From Bradyrhizobium sp. 200 (GTDB lineage: Bacteria; Pseudomonadota; Alphaproteobacteria; Rhizobiales; Xanthobacteraceae): 64,000 nt of DNA. The DNA lies in the NCBI RefSeq assembly GCF_023100945.1, contig NZ_CP064689.1, positions 7,298,001 through 7,362,000 of the forward strand, given 5' to 3'. The stretch's first letter is position 1; every line of letters begins with the position of its first letter. The position numbers and the translations under genes were made by a program. The notes beneath the pieces are model-generated. The model was not told where the DNA came from and ran no database searches. It saw only the letters and a list, made by a program, of their open reading frames with translations. This document shows, one piece after another, positions 21,528 to 30,859 of the stretch.

Positions 21528-22594
21528 GACTCGATCGCCATGAACTTGGATTTTGGAGAGTCGCAGTTCGGGCAACGCCAGTCTTCCGGCAACGCCGCGA
21601 ACGGAGTGCCAGGCTCGATCTGTGCCACCCCGTCGCCATCGGTGGGATCATAGACCGTCCAGCAGATGCCGCATTCCAGCCGCGTGACATCGGCGACGTC
21701 CTGGCGCACGCCAAAATTCTCGAACCCGCTCATTTGAAAATAGGCCTCGATGATCTCCTGAAGCCGCTCAGCCGAGTCCTCGAAGTCCTCGTCAGCCGCA
21801 ATCGCCACCGTCGGCACGCCGCCGACCTCCAGCGTATCGAGGATGATGGTGTCCATGGCGTTGAAGAACTGCACCGACCAGACATTGCGGATGCCCGTGG
21901 AGAGCACCCGGCAGGTACCATAGCCGCGAGAAACCAGTTGGATCGGCCCGTTCTTGATCGTGTCCTGGAGAAAACTCATGTCGACCGGGCTCATCGGCAG
22001 CAGCGTGAAATTGATGATCTGCGAGCGGATGCCAGGCCGCCATGCGAGCGCCCGCTCGCGGATTTCCGCAAGCACCGGCAGCACGTTCATGGCACCTTCG
22101 GGGGCCTGCCCGATCTCGAAATCCGCAGCCGTGAGATCGGCAGCGGCGCGCTTCACGATCTCCGGGATCGGCCCGACCTCGAGATATTCGTGATTGGCGT
22201 CGCTCTCGGGCCGCACGCGCCAGATCCCGGCCAGCACAGATTCCTGGATCTGCGCCAACGATCCATCGGGCAGCGCAACGACGGCGGCCACTTCGCCCTC
22301 GCCCATCACGTCGGCAATCAGCTTGCGCTCGAGATCGTTGAGATTGCCAAGCCGGAACAGTTGCGTCGGCATGTCGGCCTTCTGGCTCGCGATCGCTGCG
22401 GCCACCTTCGACAACAGCTCGATGGCGTTCGGGCAGATCCTGGCGAGTTCCGCGCTGTCGAGCGTGGCAAGCTTGGCCAAGGCACCGGCCGCGGTCAGGC
22501 TGCCGCTCGTCGCGTTCAGGCTCTCATCGCCGATCGGAAACACGTTGATCGGCTGCTCCGCGCCCTCGGGCGCAGTCCAGAAACCCGCTTTCAT
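21524..22594 (-). CDS. hupH: fused HupH accessory protein and HupI rubredoxin
   Basis: A single 356-residue frame holding HupH (about residues 1-287) followed by HupI, a rubredoxin (residues ~288-356). The rubredoxin part begins [17 protein letters not shown] and has both iron-binding pairs, CGIC and CPNC. At the junction the DNA reads tattttcaaatgagc; with one T fewer, hupH would end Tyr-Phe-Lys-stop with the stop overlapping the hupI ATG, the ATGA junction used elsewhere in this operon. So the fusion probably comes from a one-base insertion. HupI helps assemble the hydrogenase in the presence of oxygen. The start overlaps the hupG stop. Confidence 0.88.
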   Translation of the reverse strand: MKAGFWTAPEGAEQPINVFPIGDESLNATSGSLTAAGALAKLATLDSAELARICPNAIELLSKVAAAIASQKADMPTQLFRLGNLNDLERKLIADVMGEGEVAAVVALPDGSLAQIQESVLAGIWRVRPESDANHEYLEVGPIPEIVKRAAADLTAADFEIGQAPEGAMNVLPVLAEIRERALAWRPGIRSQIINFTLLPMSPVDMSFLQDTIKNGPIQLVSRGYGTCRVLSTGIRNVWSVQFFNAMDTIILDTLEVGGVPTVAIAADEDFEDSAERLQEIIEAYFQMSGFENFGVRQDVADVTRLECGICWTVYDPTDGDGVAQIEPGTPFAALPEDWRCPNCDSPKSKFMAIES

Positions 22595-23034
22595 AGTTCG
22601 ACACTTTGGCGGTGCTGGGGAACGATGGTTGTCATGACAACGGCGCTCGTGCCGCGCGGACGGTCGATCAGCTTGGTGATGCGGTCGACATAGATCGACC
22701 AGTCCTGGATCTTCGCGATCAGCCCGAGTGTCTCGCCCTTGGCGACGAAGATCAGCGTCGGCTGCACGCGCACGCCAAAACGCTGGCCGAGTTCGCTCTC
22801 GGCACCGCGGGCGATCACCGCGGCACGCAACCGACCCTTGAATGCCTCGATCAGCTCCGGCAGCACGACCGCGACGTCGATCGCCTCCGGAAAACGCGCG
22901 GGGTCTCCCGCCGACAGCAACACGGCGATGGCGCGGGCCTCGTCGGTCGTATTCAGAAAACGATCGACCGTCGCAGCATCCACCTCCGGCAAGCCACGCC
23001 GCGCCAGATCCTGCCTTCCCTGCTGGAATTTCAT
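22591..23034 (-). CDS. hupG: hydrogenase accessory protein HupG (HyaE-like)
   Basis: HupG, 147 residues, with a thioredoxin-like fold of the HyaE family that acts as a chaperone for the hydrogenase small subunit or its export. A strong GGGAGG lies just before ATG 23034. Unlike its neighbours it has 237 nt of upstream space, which holds a sigma-54 promoter and an FNR/FixK-like box. Confidence 0.9.
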   Translation of the reverse strand: MKFQQGRQDLARRGLPEVDAATVDRFLNTTDEARAIAVLLSAGDPARFPEAIDVAVVLPELIEAFKGRLRAAVIARGAESELGQRFGVRVQPTLIFVAKGETLGLIAKIQDWSIYVDRITKLIDRPRGTSAVVMTTIVPQHRQSVEL

Positions 23035-23078
23035 CAGACCTCCCCTGACAAGCTTATGATTTGCTGGGAATAGGGATC

Positions 23079-23094
23079 AGCAAGGTACGTGCCA
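23079..23094 (-). promoter_or_regulatory. internal sigma-54 promoter upstream of hupG
   Basis: On the minus strand this reads TGGCACG-N4-TTGCT, a perfect -24/-12 element, with its predicted start about 33 nt before the hupG ATG. It would drive hupGHIJK and the downstream hyp genes independently of hupSLCDF. No TGT-N10-ACA NifA site was found in the 150 nt upstream. Confidence 0.8.
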
Positions 23095-23126
23095 AGGACG
23101 GTTATCACCTTTCCTGATTGATCTAG

Positions 23127-23140
23127 TTGATTTGAATCAT
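23127..23140. promoter_or_regulatory. FNR/FixK-like box upstream of hupG
   Basis: TTGAT-N4-ATCAT, nine of ten positions of the FNR/FixK consensus, 33 nt upstream of the hupG sigma-54 element. It may let low oxygen (FixK2-type control) act on the accessory genes. One mismatch and no test, so moderate confidence. Confidence 0.5.
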
Positions 23141-23271
23141 ATTTTTCCGCGACAGGAGATGCATCAATCCCAAGACGGAAAGCTAATTTCCATATCGGAT
23201 GAAAATGAACTTAGCAGATAGAAATTTATCTTCCAGCGAGGACGCGGGCTCTCGCGGAGCGGGCTGCCGCC

Positions 23272-23568
23272 CTAATCAAGCCGGAGATGCTCGGGCAGTT
23301 GCGGCTCGCGGTCAATGAGGTCGGCGAAGAAGCGATCGCAATCCTCGCCATTGATCGCTGCGCCCAGGCCGTCGATCGCGGCGCCGATCAGGCGCGCCTC
23401 GGCCTCATGCAGAAGCCGAACCGCGGTGTCGATAAAGACCAGCACCCTGGCACCGGCCGGCGGGTTTGAGAGCAGCAGCATCGAAACGCGCCGCTGCTCG
23501 CCTCGGAACTCGCACAGCGCCGATATCCCGTCAGTCTCAACGATCGTCATCGGCAAGCCGAGGCACAT
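23272..23568 (-). CDS. hupF: hydrogenase maturation chaperone HupF (HypC family)
   Basis: HupF, 98 residues, starting MCLGLPMTIVE with the HypC-family N-terminal cysteine, plus a longer C-terminal tail. It stabilises the large subunit HupL during cofactor insertion under oxygen. Start 26 nt after the hupD stop. Confidence 0.94.
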   Translation of the reverse strand: MCLGLPMTIVETDGISALCEFRGEQRRVSMLLLSNPPAGARVLVFIDTAVRLLHEAEARLIGAAIDGLGAAINGEDCDRFFADLIDREPQLPEHLRLD

Positions 23569-23593
23569 GGCGGATCTCCGACGGTGCAGCCGG

Positions 23594-24187
23594 TCAGGTC
23601 GGCCGCCCCCTCATCTCGTAATGCTGATGATCGATGTCGTTTGCGAGCAGCCGCTCCGATTCTGCCAACGGCGCGGTGCGCGGCATCACCTCGACGCCCC
23701 ATTCGGCCAGGATCTCGCAACCAAGCTCGAGCGCCGGCGCGATCTGATCGCGCACCGGCTTCGTCAGCGGCCCACCCCAATCCTCGAGGTCGAGCGGCTG
23801 GCAGCCGATCAATACGAGATGTCGCGGACAACGGCCCAGCAGGTCGGCCGCGCTGATGACCTCCTCGAAGCCGGTCTGGTGCAAGCTCATCTTCTTGGCG
23901 CCGGTGAAACGCGGCACCTCGTCGTCGCGAACGAGCTTCAACTGCCCGGGCTCGAGCCCATAGTCGATCGCGTCGAACACGATCAAACGATCCGCATCCT
24001 CCAGGTAGTTCACGAGGTAGAGCCCCTGCGTGCCGCCGTCGAGAATGGTGACGTTGTTGGGCACGGCGTAGCGGCGGTGGAATTCCTCCACCGCGCGCAC
24101 GCCAAAGCCTTCGTCGGCCCACAGGATGTTGCCGATGCCGAGCACCAGGATGCGGTTTGCTTGCGAAGATGTCGGCATCGGTATCAT
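23594..24187 (-). CDS. hupD: hydrogenase maturation endopeptidase HupD
   Basis: HupD, 197 residues, the protease that cuts the C-terminal extension of HupL after nickel insertion. Motifs: LGIGNILWADEGFGVRAVE with the metal-binding Glu, FDAIDYGLEPG with the second acid, and the His in MSLHQTGFEEV. Start at ATG 24187, nine bases after the hupC stop; an ATG three codons later is equally possible. Confidence 0.95.
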   Translation of the reverse strand: MIPMPTSSQANRILVLGIGNILWADEGFGVRAVEEFHRRYAVPNNVTILDGGTQGLYLVNYLEDADRLIVFDAIDYGLEPGQLKLVRDDEVPRFTGAKKMSLHQTGFEEVISAADLLGRCPRHLVLIGCQPLDLEDWGGPLTKPVRDQIAPALELGCEILAEWGVEVMPRTAPLAESERLLANDIDHQHYEMRGRPT

Positions 24188-24196
24188 TCCAGTTTC

Positions 24197-24940
24197 TTAG
24201 TCGCGGAATTGCCGCTCGCCGGAGATCATCGAGGAGATGATGCTCTGGCGCGACATGATGTCCTCACGGACCGCGGCGTAGATGTGCACCATCACGAACA
24301 CGACCAGCGCCCACATGCCGAGATGATGCCAGGTGTGAACGTCCTGGCTGTTCGGCCAGATCGCGAACACCCAACCGAACAGCTTGTGCTGCCAACTGTC
24401 GATGCCCGCACCTTCCGAATAGAGCGCAAAGCCGGTAACGATCATGAACGCCACGAACAGCGTGAAGCCCGTGAACATCGCGGTCCGCGCCAGCGGGTTG
24501 TGGCCGACATACATCTTCGGCTCGCGCTCCAGGAACGCATACCAGCGGATTTCATGCAGCACTTCCTTCCAGAAGTGCTTGCGATGCACCGGCAGATAAA
24601 AAATCTGCCGGGAATGGTGATTTCCGACGAAGGCCCACAGAATGCGGGCAAGGAAGAACACCGCCAGCACCTGCCCCGCCGCGAAATGGGAAAAGCGGAT
24701 ATAGCCCATCACGAAGTTCGCCGAGGCCTCGCCCTCGACCGACGGCAATGGCGTTGCGATCAGATAACCGGTCACCATCAGCACGATGATCGAGAACGCG
24801 TTCACCCAATGGCAGATCCGCACCGGCGCTTCGTAGACATAGACGGCGGGACGGCCGACCCCATGTTCGCCGGCCGCATCGGCCGCTATCGCGGAGAGGT
24901 CCGGCTCGGCTTCCGCCGGACGTGCAGCTACATCCATCAT
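24197..24940 (-). CDS. hupC: hydrogenase cytochrome b subunit HupC
   Basis: HupC, 247 residues, the membrane cytochrome b that anchors HupSL and passes electrons to quinone. Four hydrophobic segments are visible (around AFSIIVLMVTGYLI, AAGQVLAVFFLARIL, FTGFTLFVAFMIVTG and WALVVFVMVHIY), with haem-ligand histidines in RICHWVN, HFAAGQ and HTWHHLGMW. Directly after hupL. Confidence 0.96.
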   Translation of the reverse strand: MMDVAARPAEAEPDLSAIAADAAGEHGVGRPAVYVYEAPVRICHWVNAFSIIVLMVTGYLIATPLPSVEGEASANFVMGYIRFSHFAAGQVLAVFFLARILWAFVGNHHSRQIFYLPVHRKHFWKEVLHEIRWYAFLEREPKMYVGHNPLARTAMFTGFTLFVAFMIVTGFALYSEGAGIDSWQHKLFGWVFAIWPNSQDVHTWHHLGMWALVVFVMVHIYAAVREDIMSRQSIISSMISGERQFRD

Positions 24941-24956
24941 GGCGTTTCCCCCTGCT

Positions 24957-26747
24957 TCACCTGACCTTGACGCTGGCCATTTCCTGGCCGTCCGGACTCA
25001 TGACATGCGTGGAGCAGGCCAGGCACGGATCGAAGGAATGGATCGTGCGCAGGATCTCCAAAGGCTGCTCGGGATTGACCATCGGGGTGTTCATCAGCGA
25101 GGCCTCGAATGCACCGATGTTCCCTTGCGGATCGCGCGGTGAGCCGTTCCAGGTGGTCGGCACCACGCACTGGTAGTTGTCGATCTTGGTTTCCTTGATC
25201 TTGATCCAGTGCGCGAGCGCGCCGCGCGGCGCCTCGGTGAAGCCAAAACCCTTGGCCTCCTTCGGCCAGCTCTCCGGCTTCCACTTGTCGACGTTCGCGG
25301 TCGAGCTGTCGCCGGCCTTGATGTTGGCGACGAGCTTGTCCTGGAAGTAGCGCATTTGTCGTCCGGCCCAGACGGACTCCAGCGCGCGCGCCGCCGTGCG
25401 ACCGAGCGTCGAGAATAGCGCCGACAGCGGAAGGTCCATATCCTTCAGGAACTTGTCGACAGGATCCTTGAACTCGGCCTTGTTCTGCGCATAGCCCACC
25501 ACCCAACGCGCCAGCGGGCCGACCTCCATGGCGTGACCCCGCCAGCGCGGCGCCTTGATCCATGAATATTTTCCGTCCTCATCGAGCTGCTCGATCGCGG
25601 TCTTGGTGCCTTTCGCATTGGGCCCCAGCACGTAGTTCGGCTCGGTCAAGCCGTCCCAGGGATGCAGTCCCTTGGTTTCGTCGGGATATTTGTACCAGGA
25701 GTGAACCACGAACTCCTGGATCTCATCGGGGTTGGCATGATCGACGGGAAGCACCTCCGAGAGATTGCCGCTTATGATGGCGCCCCGCGGCAGCTTCAGG
25801 CTCTTGGAGGAGTAGTCGTTGGCGTGTTCCGGCACGTCGCCATAAGAGAGTACGCTCTTGCCGGAAATACCGCCGCCGTAGAGCCAGTCCTTGTAGAACG
25901 AACCGATCGCCGCCACGTCGGGCAGGTAGACCTGCTCGTTGAACTCGATCAGGCGATCGATGATCGACGAGATCAGGTTCAGGCGCTCGATGTTGATGGC
26001 ACCGACCGCACCCGTGCCATCGACATTGATCGGACAGGGCACGCCGCCCACGAGCCAGTTCGGATGCGGATTCTTGCCGCCGAAGATGGTGTGGATCTTG
26101 ACGATCTCCTTCTGGAAATCGAGCGCCTCCAGATAGTGCGCGACCGCCATCAGATTGGCCTCAGGCGGCAGCTTGTAGGCCTTGCTGCCCCAATAGCCGT
26201 TCTTGAAGGGCCCCAACTGCCCCGACTCGAAGAACTTCTTGAGACGGGTTTGCAGGTCCTTGAAGTAACCTGGCGACGACAGCGGCCAGCTCGAGATCGA
26301 CTGCGCGAGCGTCGAGGTTGCCCGCGGGTCGGCCGAAAGCGCGGAGACCAAATCGACCCAATCCAGCGCGTGCAGGTGATAGAAGTGAACGACGTGGTCG
26401 TGCACCTGCAAGGCAAGCTGCATCAGATTGCGGATCGAATTGGCGTTCTCTGGAATGGCGATCCCGAGCGCGTTCTCGACCGCGCGCACCGACGTCAGCG
26501 CGTGCGTGCCGGTGCAGACGCCGCAGATCCGTTCCGTGAACGCCCAGGCGTCGCGGGGATCGCGGTTCTTCAGGATCACCTCGATCCCGCGCCACATCGT
26601 GCCGGTGGAGACTGCGTTTCGGATGACGTTGTCGGCGTCGACATTGACCTCGACCCGCATGTGACCTTCGATACGGGTCACCGGATCGACGACGATGCGC
26701 TTGCCGGAATTGTCGAGATTGAAGCCGTTGGGAGTCTGGATACCCAT
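24957..26747 (-). CDS. hupL: uptake [NiFe] hydrogenase large subunit HupL
   Basis: HupL, 596 residues, the H2-oxidising subunit with the NiFe site. N-terminal nickel-binding motif [12 protein letters not shown] near residue 73 and C-terminal motif DPCLACSTH, followed by a 15-residue extension ([15 protein letters not shown]) that HupD removes after the histidine. Group 1 membrane-bound type. Full length, no lesions. Start 30 nt after the hupS stop. Confidence 0.98.
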   Translation of the reverse strand: MGIQTPNGFNLDNSGKRIVVDPVTRIEGHMRVEVNVDADNVIRNAVSTGTMWRGIEVILKNRDPRDAWAFTERICGVCTGTHALTSVRAVENALGIAIPENANSIRNLMQLALQVHDHVVHFYHLHALDWVDLVSALSADPRATSTLAQSISSWPLSSPGYFKDLQTRLKKFFESGQLGPFKNGYWGSKAYKLPPEANLMAVAHYLEALDFQKEIVKIHTIFGGKNPHPNWLVGGVPCPINVDGTGAVGAINIERLNLISSIIDRLIEFNEQVYLPDVAAIGSFYKDWLYGGGISGKSVLSYGDVPEHANDYSSKSLKLPRGAIISGNLSEVLPVDHANPDEIQEFVVHSWYKYPDETKGLHPWDGLTEPNYVLGPNAKGTKTAIEQLDEDGKYSWIKAPRWRGHAMEVGPLARWVVGYAQNKAEFKDPVDKFLKDMDLPLSALFSTLGRTAARALESVWAGRQMRYFQDKLVANIKAGDSSTANVDKWKPESWPKEAKGFGFTEAPRGALAHWIKIKETKIDNYQCVVPTTWNGSPRDPQGNIGAFEASLMNTPMVNPEQPLEILRTIHSFDPCLACSTHVMSPDGQEMASVKVR

Positions 26748-26777
26748 GATTTTCTTACCCTTGGATCTCTTTGGCGC

Positions 26778-27869
26778 TTAGCTGGTGTGGTGCGCGTCTT
26801 CGCGCTTGCCGGCGAGCCGCTTCACCGCGGTCACCGCTGCATGCGCGGCGACTGCCGCACCGACGGCTCCGGCCGCCACCATGCCGATCTGGTCGGCGTT
26901 CTTCTCGATGCCGAACTGCTTGATGTTGGTGAGACGGTCGTAGAACGAACCCTTGTCCCAGAATCCGTCTTCCGAGCAGCCGATGCAGCCATGGCCCGAC
27001 TGGATCGGGAAGGAGACGCCGCCATTCCAGCGCACGGTCGAGCAGGCGTTGTAGGTGGTCGGGCCCTTGCAGCCCATCTTGTAGAGACAATAGCCCTTGC
27101 GCGCCGCCTCGTCGTCCCACTCCTCGACAAACTGGCCGGCGTCGAAATGCGGCCGCCGGTAGCACTTGTCGTGGATGCGCTGCGAGTAAAACATCTTCGG
27201 CCGGCCCTGACGGTCGAGCTCGGGCAATTTGCCGAAAGTGGTGATGAAGGTGACGACGCCGGTCATCACTTCGGCGATCGGGGGGCATCCCGGCACCTTG
27301 ATGATCGACTTGTTGGCGATGACCTTGTCGATGGGCGTCGCCTGCGTCGGATTGGGCTTGGCCGCCTGCACGCAGCCCCACGAGGCGCAAGCGCCCCAGG
27401 CGATGATCGCCATCGCATCCTCCGCCATCATCTTCAGCTTCTCGACGAACGGCTTGCCGCCGTCGATGCAGAACATGCCGCCTTCGTTCAGCGGCGGATT
27501 GCCTTCCACCGCGAGAATGTATTGCCCTTTGTGCTTGGCGCGGGTCTCTTCGAGGATCGCCTCCGCCTGGTGGCCTGCGGCCGCCATGATGGTGTCGTCA
27601 TAGTCGAGCGAGATCATCGAGAGCACGGCATCCTTCACCAGCGGGTGCGCGGAACGAATGAAGCTCTCGGAACAGCAGGTGCATTCGAGGCCGTGCATCC
27701 AGATCACCGGCACGCGGGGCTTGGTCTCGAGCGCGTTCGCGATGCGGCTCGCCGCCAGCGGCCCGAGGCCGAGACTCGTCGCAGTCAGGCTGCAAAAATT
27801 GTGAAAGCTCCGACGCGTGATACCTTGTCGCCTGATCACGCTGTAAAACGTTTCCGTCGCCGCGCCCAT
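26778..27869 (-). CDS. hupS: uptake [NiFe] hydrogenase small subunit HupS
   Basis: HupS, 363 residues, iron-sulfur subunit that carries electrons from HupL to HupC. The N-terminus has a Tat signal, ITRRSFHNF, followed by a hydrophobic stretch. Cluster ligands appear in [19 protein letters not shown] and [11 protein letters not shown], and a C-terminal hydrophobic anchor follows ([20 protein letters not shown]). ATG 27869 has GGAGGATTC before it, so the longer open frame upstream is not used. Confidence 0.97.
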   Translation of the reverse strand: MGAATETFYSVIRRQGITRRSFHNFCSLTATSLGLGPLAASRIANALETKPRVPVIWMHGLECTCCSESFIRSAHPLVKDAVLSMISLDYDDTIMAAAGHQAEAILEETRAKHKGQYILAVEGNPPLNEGGMFCIDGGKPFVEKLKMMAEDAMAIIAWGACASWGCVQAAKPNPTQATPIDKVIANKSIIKVPGCPPIAEVMTGVVTFITTFGKLPELDRQGRPKMFYSQRIHDKCYRRPHFDAGQFVEEWDDEAARKGYCLYKMGCKGPTTYNACSTVRWNGGVSFPIQSGHGCIGCSEDGFWDKGSFYDRLTNIKQFGIEKNADQIGMVAAGAVGAAVAAHAAVTAVKRLAGKREDAHHTS

Positions 27870-27913
27870 GAATCCTCCCGCCTCGGCTTGGACTTGTCTA
27901 TGACGCCAAGGAC

Positions 27914-27929
27914 AGCAAGAAGCAGGCCA
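27914..27929 (-). promoter_or_regulatory. sigma-54 promoter of hupSLCDF
   Basis: TGGCCTG-N4-TTGCT on the minus strand, with a predicted start about 33 nt before the hupS ATG. In B. japonicum the hupSL promoter of this type is activated by HoxA; hoxA is broken here. I found no exact NifA site in the next 150 nt upstream. Confidence 0.75.
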
Positions 27930-28082
27930 AGCACTGGGAGCGTAAGGAAAGTAGAGTGATACCAAATTGTTGCAGATTTGAATTGCTCGAATTGCGGTGC
28001 GCGCGCATGCCCCGACCGAGAAAAGCGGAAACAATTCGATTTCAGGCGACAACGACGTTTCTGCCCCCGCGCGAGAGACCAC

Positions 28083-28262
28083 TCAATGCGCGGTGCACAC
28101 CATCCAGGGATCGAACGAGCGCACGACGTGCTGGATGGCGACCGAGCGTGCGCCGGCGTCGCCGACATCGGTGCCGATCAGCGCCTGCTCCAGCGGGCCG
28201 CCGACATCGGCCGCTGGAGGATGCTGTCCGGATGGTGCCTGAAGCAAAGCGGACGTCTTCAT
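28083..28262 (-). pseudogene. hupV: C-terminal remnant of sensor hydrogenase HupV
   Basis: The last ~59 codons of the regulatory hydrogenase large subunit: GGPLEQALIGTDVGDAG, then SVAIQHVVRSFDPWMVCTAH and stop. The conserved Cys of the DPCxxC motif is Trp here (TGG). HupV normally ends without a cleaved extension, as this does. The rest of hupV and all of hupU are absent upstream. Confidence 0.85.
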
Positions 28263-29078
28263 TGAAGGCTTGCCTCGCCGAGAAGGTTCTAACTCTGGCC
28301 GCGCGAGGTGAGAGCAATCCAACGATCCTAACTCGCCTCGCCGTGCTGACAGTGCAGAAATCCTGTCATGGCTGTTACGGATGTGAAAGGTGGTAGTCGC
28401 ACGGGGGAGCCCGCGAAGCGCGAATTGATTAATTTGAACTGGAAGGTCGGGCTTTCTGGCGTCACAGTAGCACGGTTGGCGATACGCTTTTCGCTGACGT
28501 GATGGAGATTCGTTCACTATGTCATGGCGTCCGCGTGACCCAATAGCGGCCACCCACGCCGAGGCCAAACTTATCGCATATAAAATAAGACAGAACTTCC
28601 TTCGATCTGTAAACCGCCGCCGCCACTGCCTCGCTTCGGGAGTGTCGTTTTCGCGACACACGAGCGTGCATTGAAACACGACCGCGTCGGAATCGAACAC
28701 AACACACATTTGCGGAATACCGGAGTGCACATGCAGGGAGGGCCAGACTTTGATGACGGAAACGATCGCCTTGATCACGCAGGCGAATACTACCCAAGAG
28801 CCTAAGTACTGTTCGCTCGAAACGTCGGCTGGTTCTGCGACGTGATATCCGCGAAGATCCGCAGCATCCCGCACAATGGCGCTCGCGTCGGTGTAAATGG
28901 GCTGCGGCGCAGAGATGGACCCGCGAAGGCCATCGCCGCAATCCTTCAGTCGCGCTTCGCTGGGATCGCTCCAACCGCAATTTAAACTTGCGTAGGCGGA
29001 CGCGAGCGCGAAAAGGGCCTCCGCGAAAAGTGCGCGATCGAAGTCGTCGAGGGTGGTGCTCGCAGGTACAGCTGGTTA
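28263..29078 (-). other. uncharacterised open frame continuous with the hupV remnant
   Basis: The frame of the hupV remnant stays open upstream for another ~270 codons, to a stop near 29078, with no early start codon (first GTG near 28874). Its translation, for example YTDASAIVRDAADLRGYHV and LGSWVVFACVIKAIVSVIKV, looks more like protein than chance but matches no family I know and does not look like HupV. It may be a decayed gene joined to hupV by the deletion that removed hupU. Confidence 0.3.
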
Positions 29079-29147
29079 TGATCGGCGGAACAGTTGCTGT
29101 GCAACGCTCCGGCAGCAGCCGTCACCTGTAGCGGGCAAGATCAACGC

Positions 29148-30209
29148 ATGAACAGCACCTCTTCTTCACCAGTCAATGCGATCGCAGCCGAGCTTGGCGG
29201 CCTCGATCCCGCATACGCGCCGACGCCACTCCTGAACCTTCCGGCGCTTGCGGAGCGGCTCGGAGTGGCGCAGGTGCTAGCGAAAGACGAGGGCCGCCGC
29301 ATGCTCGGCAGCTTCAAGTCGCTTGGTGGCACCTATGCCGGGTTGCGCGCGCTCGCCCGGGCCTCGCGCATGCAAATGGCCGACCTTCTCGCGGCCCGAC
29401 CTAAGGGGCAGCCGACCCTGGTCTGCGCCAGTGACGGTAATCACGGGCTCGCGGTAGCTGCCGCCGCGCGCTTTGCCGGGGCGCCCGCCCGCGTGTTCCT
29501 GCACGAGGGCGTGCCAAACGCGCGCGCGCGCCGCATCGAGAATCAGGGTGCCGAGATCGTGTGGGTGCCGGGCACTTACGACAATGCAGTTGATGCGGCC
29601 GCAGCCGCGGCCTGCCAAGGCGCCGGCATTCTCGTCGCCGACACGACCGACGATCCGAACGACCCCGTCGTTTGCGACGTCATGGCGGGATACGGCGTCA
29701 CGGCGGCGGAAATCCGCGATCAGGTAGATTTCGCCGGCCACGGGCGTCCGACGCACGTCTTTATACAAGCTGGTGTCGGCGGACTCGCCGCTGCCATCGC
29801 CGAGGGCCTCTCGGGCTGGCTGGCACCTCCGGGATGCATCGTGACGGTCGAGCCGGAAACCGCCGCGTGTCTTGCGCCCGCGCTCGCGGCCGGTCGCCCG
29901 ATTCGGGTGATGGGCGATCTCCGAACATCCGCGGAGATGCTCTCCTGCGGCCAGGCGAGTGCGCCCGCCGTTGCGGTGCTCAGGCGTCACGGCGCTCGGG
30001 CCATCACCGTGCCCGAGGCGGAATTGGTGGATGCTGTCCGCGTACTCTCCGCCCACGATGGCCTCGCCACCACGCCGTCCGGTGCAGCGGGCCTGGCGGG
30101 TGCCATGGCTGCCCTCGCAGACCCGAGCCATACAAGCGATCTCGGACTCGACCGGTCGAGCCGCATTCTCGTCCTCCTCACCGAACGCGCCTGGGAGGAC
30201 CGAACGTGA
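29148..30209 (+). CDS. diaminopropionate ammonia-lyase-like PLP enzyme
   Basis: A 353-residue fold-type II PLP enzyme of the threonine synthase/diaminopropionate ammonia-lyase group. The PLP lysine is in MLGSFKSLGG, the phosphate-binding and substrate region in CASDGNHGLAVA, and a glycine loop in IQAGVGGLAAAI. Such enzymes eliminate amino groups from small diamino acids to give pyruvate and ammonia. A frame start at 29094 is also open; 29148 gives a family-like N-terminus. It stands alone between the hup and rtx blocks; a link to rhizobitoxine metabolism is only speculation. Confidence 0.75.
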   Translation: MNSTSSSPVNAIAAELGGLDPAYAPTPLLNLPALAERLGVAQVLAKDEGRRMLGSFKSLGGTYAGLRALARASRMQMADLLAARPKGQPTLVCASDGNHGLAVAAAARFAGAPARVFLHEGVPNARARRIENQGAEIVWVPGTYDNAVDAAAAAACQGAGILVADTTDDPNDPVVCDVMAGYGVTAAEIRDQVDFAGHGRPTHVFIQAGVGGLAAAIAEGLSGWLAPPGCIVTVEPETAACLAPALAAGRPIRVMGDLRTSAEMLSCGQASAPAVAVLRRHGARAITVPEAELVDAVRVLSAHDGLATTPSGAAGLAGAMAALADPSHTSDLGLDRSSRILVLLTERAWEDRT

Positions 30210-30289
30210 GCACCGCGATCTTCGCCCTAGTTCGACTTGCATCCTCTCAGTGACGCCATGTCTGGCAGGCTCGACGCTTCATGATTGGA

Positions 30290-30805
30290 TCATCGGCGGT
30301 CCGTCTCCGGCTCGGGTACCAGCGGCGCGCCCCCGACGGAAACCGGCCCTTCTGCTTTAGGCGGGCGAGTGGCTCTTGTAGTCGGCTTTGAAGCGGCCTG
30401 GGCTGCTGGCGGACGAATATCTGCAGGAAGAGGCGCTGCAATGTTCTGCAGAGACTCAATTCTTGAGGTCAGGGCTGCGATTTGATCTAACATCCGTTTC
30501 AAATCGGATTGCTGCGCATCGATGTTGCGGTTGAGCGCTGAAATCTCCTCGCTCACCTCCTGTTGCCCCGACCGAATCTCCGAAAGGGCCGACTTGTCTT
30601 CAGGTGACAACGCCGGCATTGGGACGACTTCACGTGCCGCTGACGCCTCGATCATTCGGTCGATATGGGGCCAGTAAAATGCACCCCCAACGCATAGCCC
30701 GATGAAGATGGCGACAAATCCAAAAACCCGCGGAAGGCGTCTTGATGACTTCTGCAAGATGGGCGGCAACTCCGAACCGTTCGCTTGATCAATCACATCC
30801 ATCAT
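30290..30805 (-). CDS. single-pass membrane protein with coiled coil
   Basis: A 171-residue protein starting MMDVIDQANGSELPP with GAGAAAG upstream. One transmembrane segment (VFGFVAIFIGLCVGGAFYW) is followed by a long heptad-like region (residues ~80-125) and a proline/alanine-rich tail. No family recognised. A topology with the coiled coil outside the cytoplasm is likely. Convergent with the lyase gene. Confidence 0.7.
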   Translation of the reverse strand: MMDVIDQANGSELPPILQKSSRRLPRVFGFVAIFIGLCVGGAFYWPHIDRMIEASAAREVVPMPALSPEDKSALSEIRSGQQEVSEEISALNRNIDAQQSDLKRMLDQIAALTSRIESLQNIAAPLPADIRPPAAQAASKPTTRATRPPKAEGPVSVGGAPLVPEPETDRR

Positions 30806-30859
30806 TCTTTCTCTCGATCTATAATGGCTCTCGTTGCCGCGGTAGTAGATGACGGTCAA

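Noticed and set aside
25662..27959. 765-codon plus-strand frame antisense to hupS/hupL
   Set aside because: Shadow of the hydrogenase structural genes; amino acid make-up is typical of antisense GC-rich frames.
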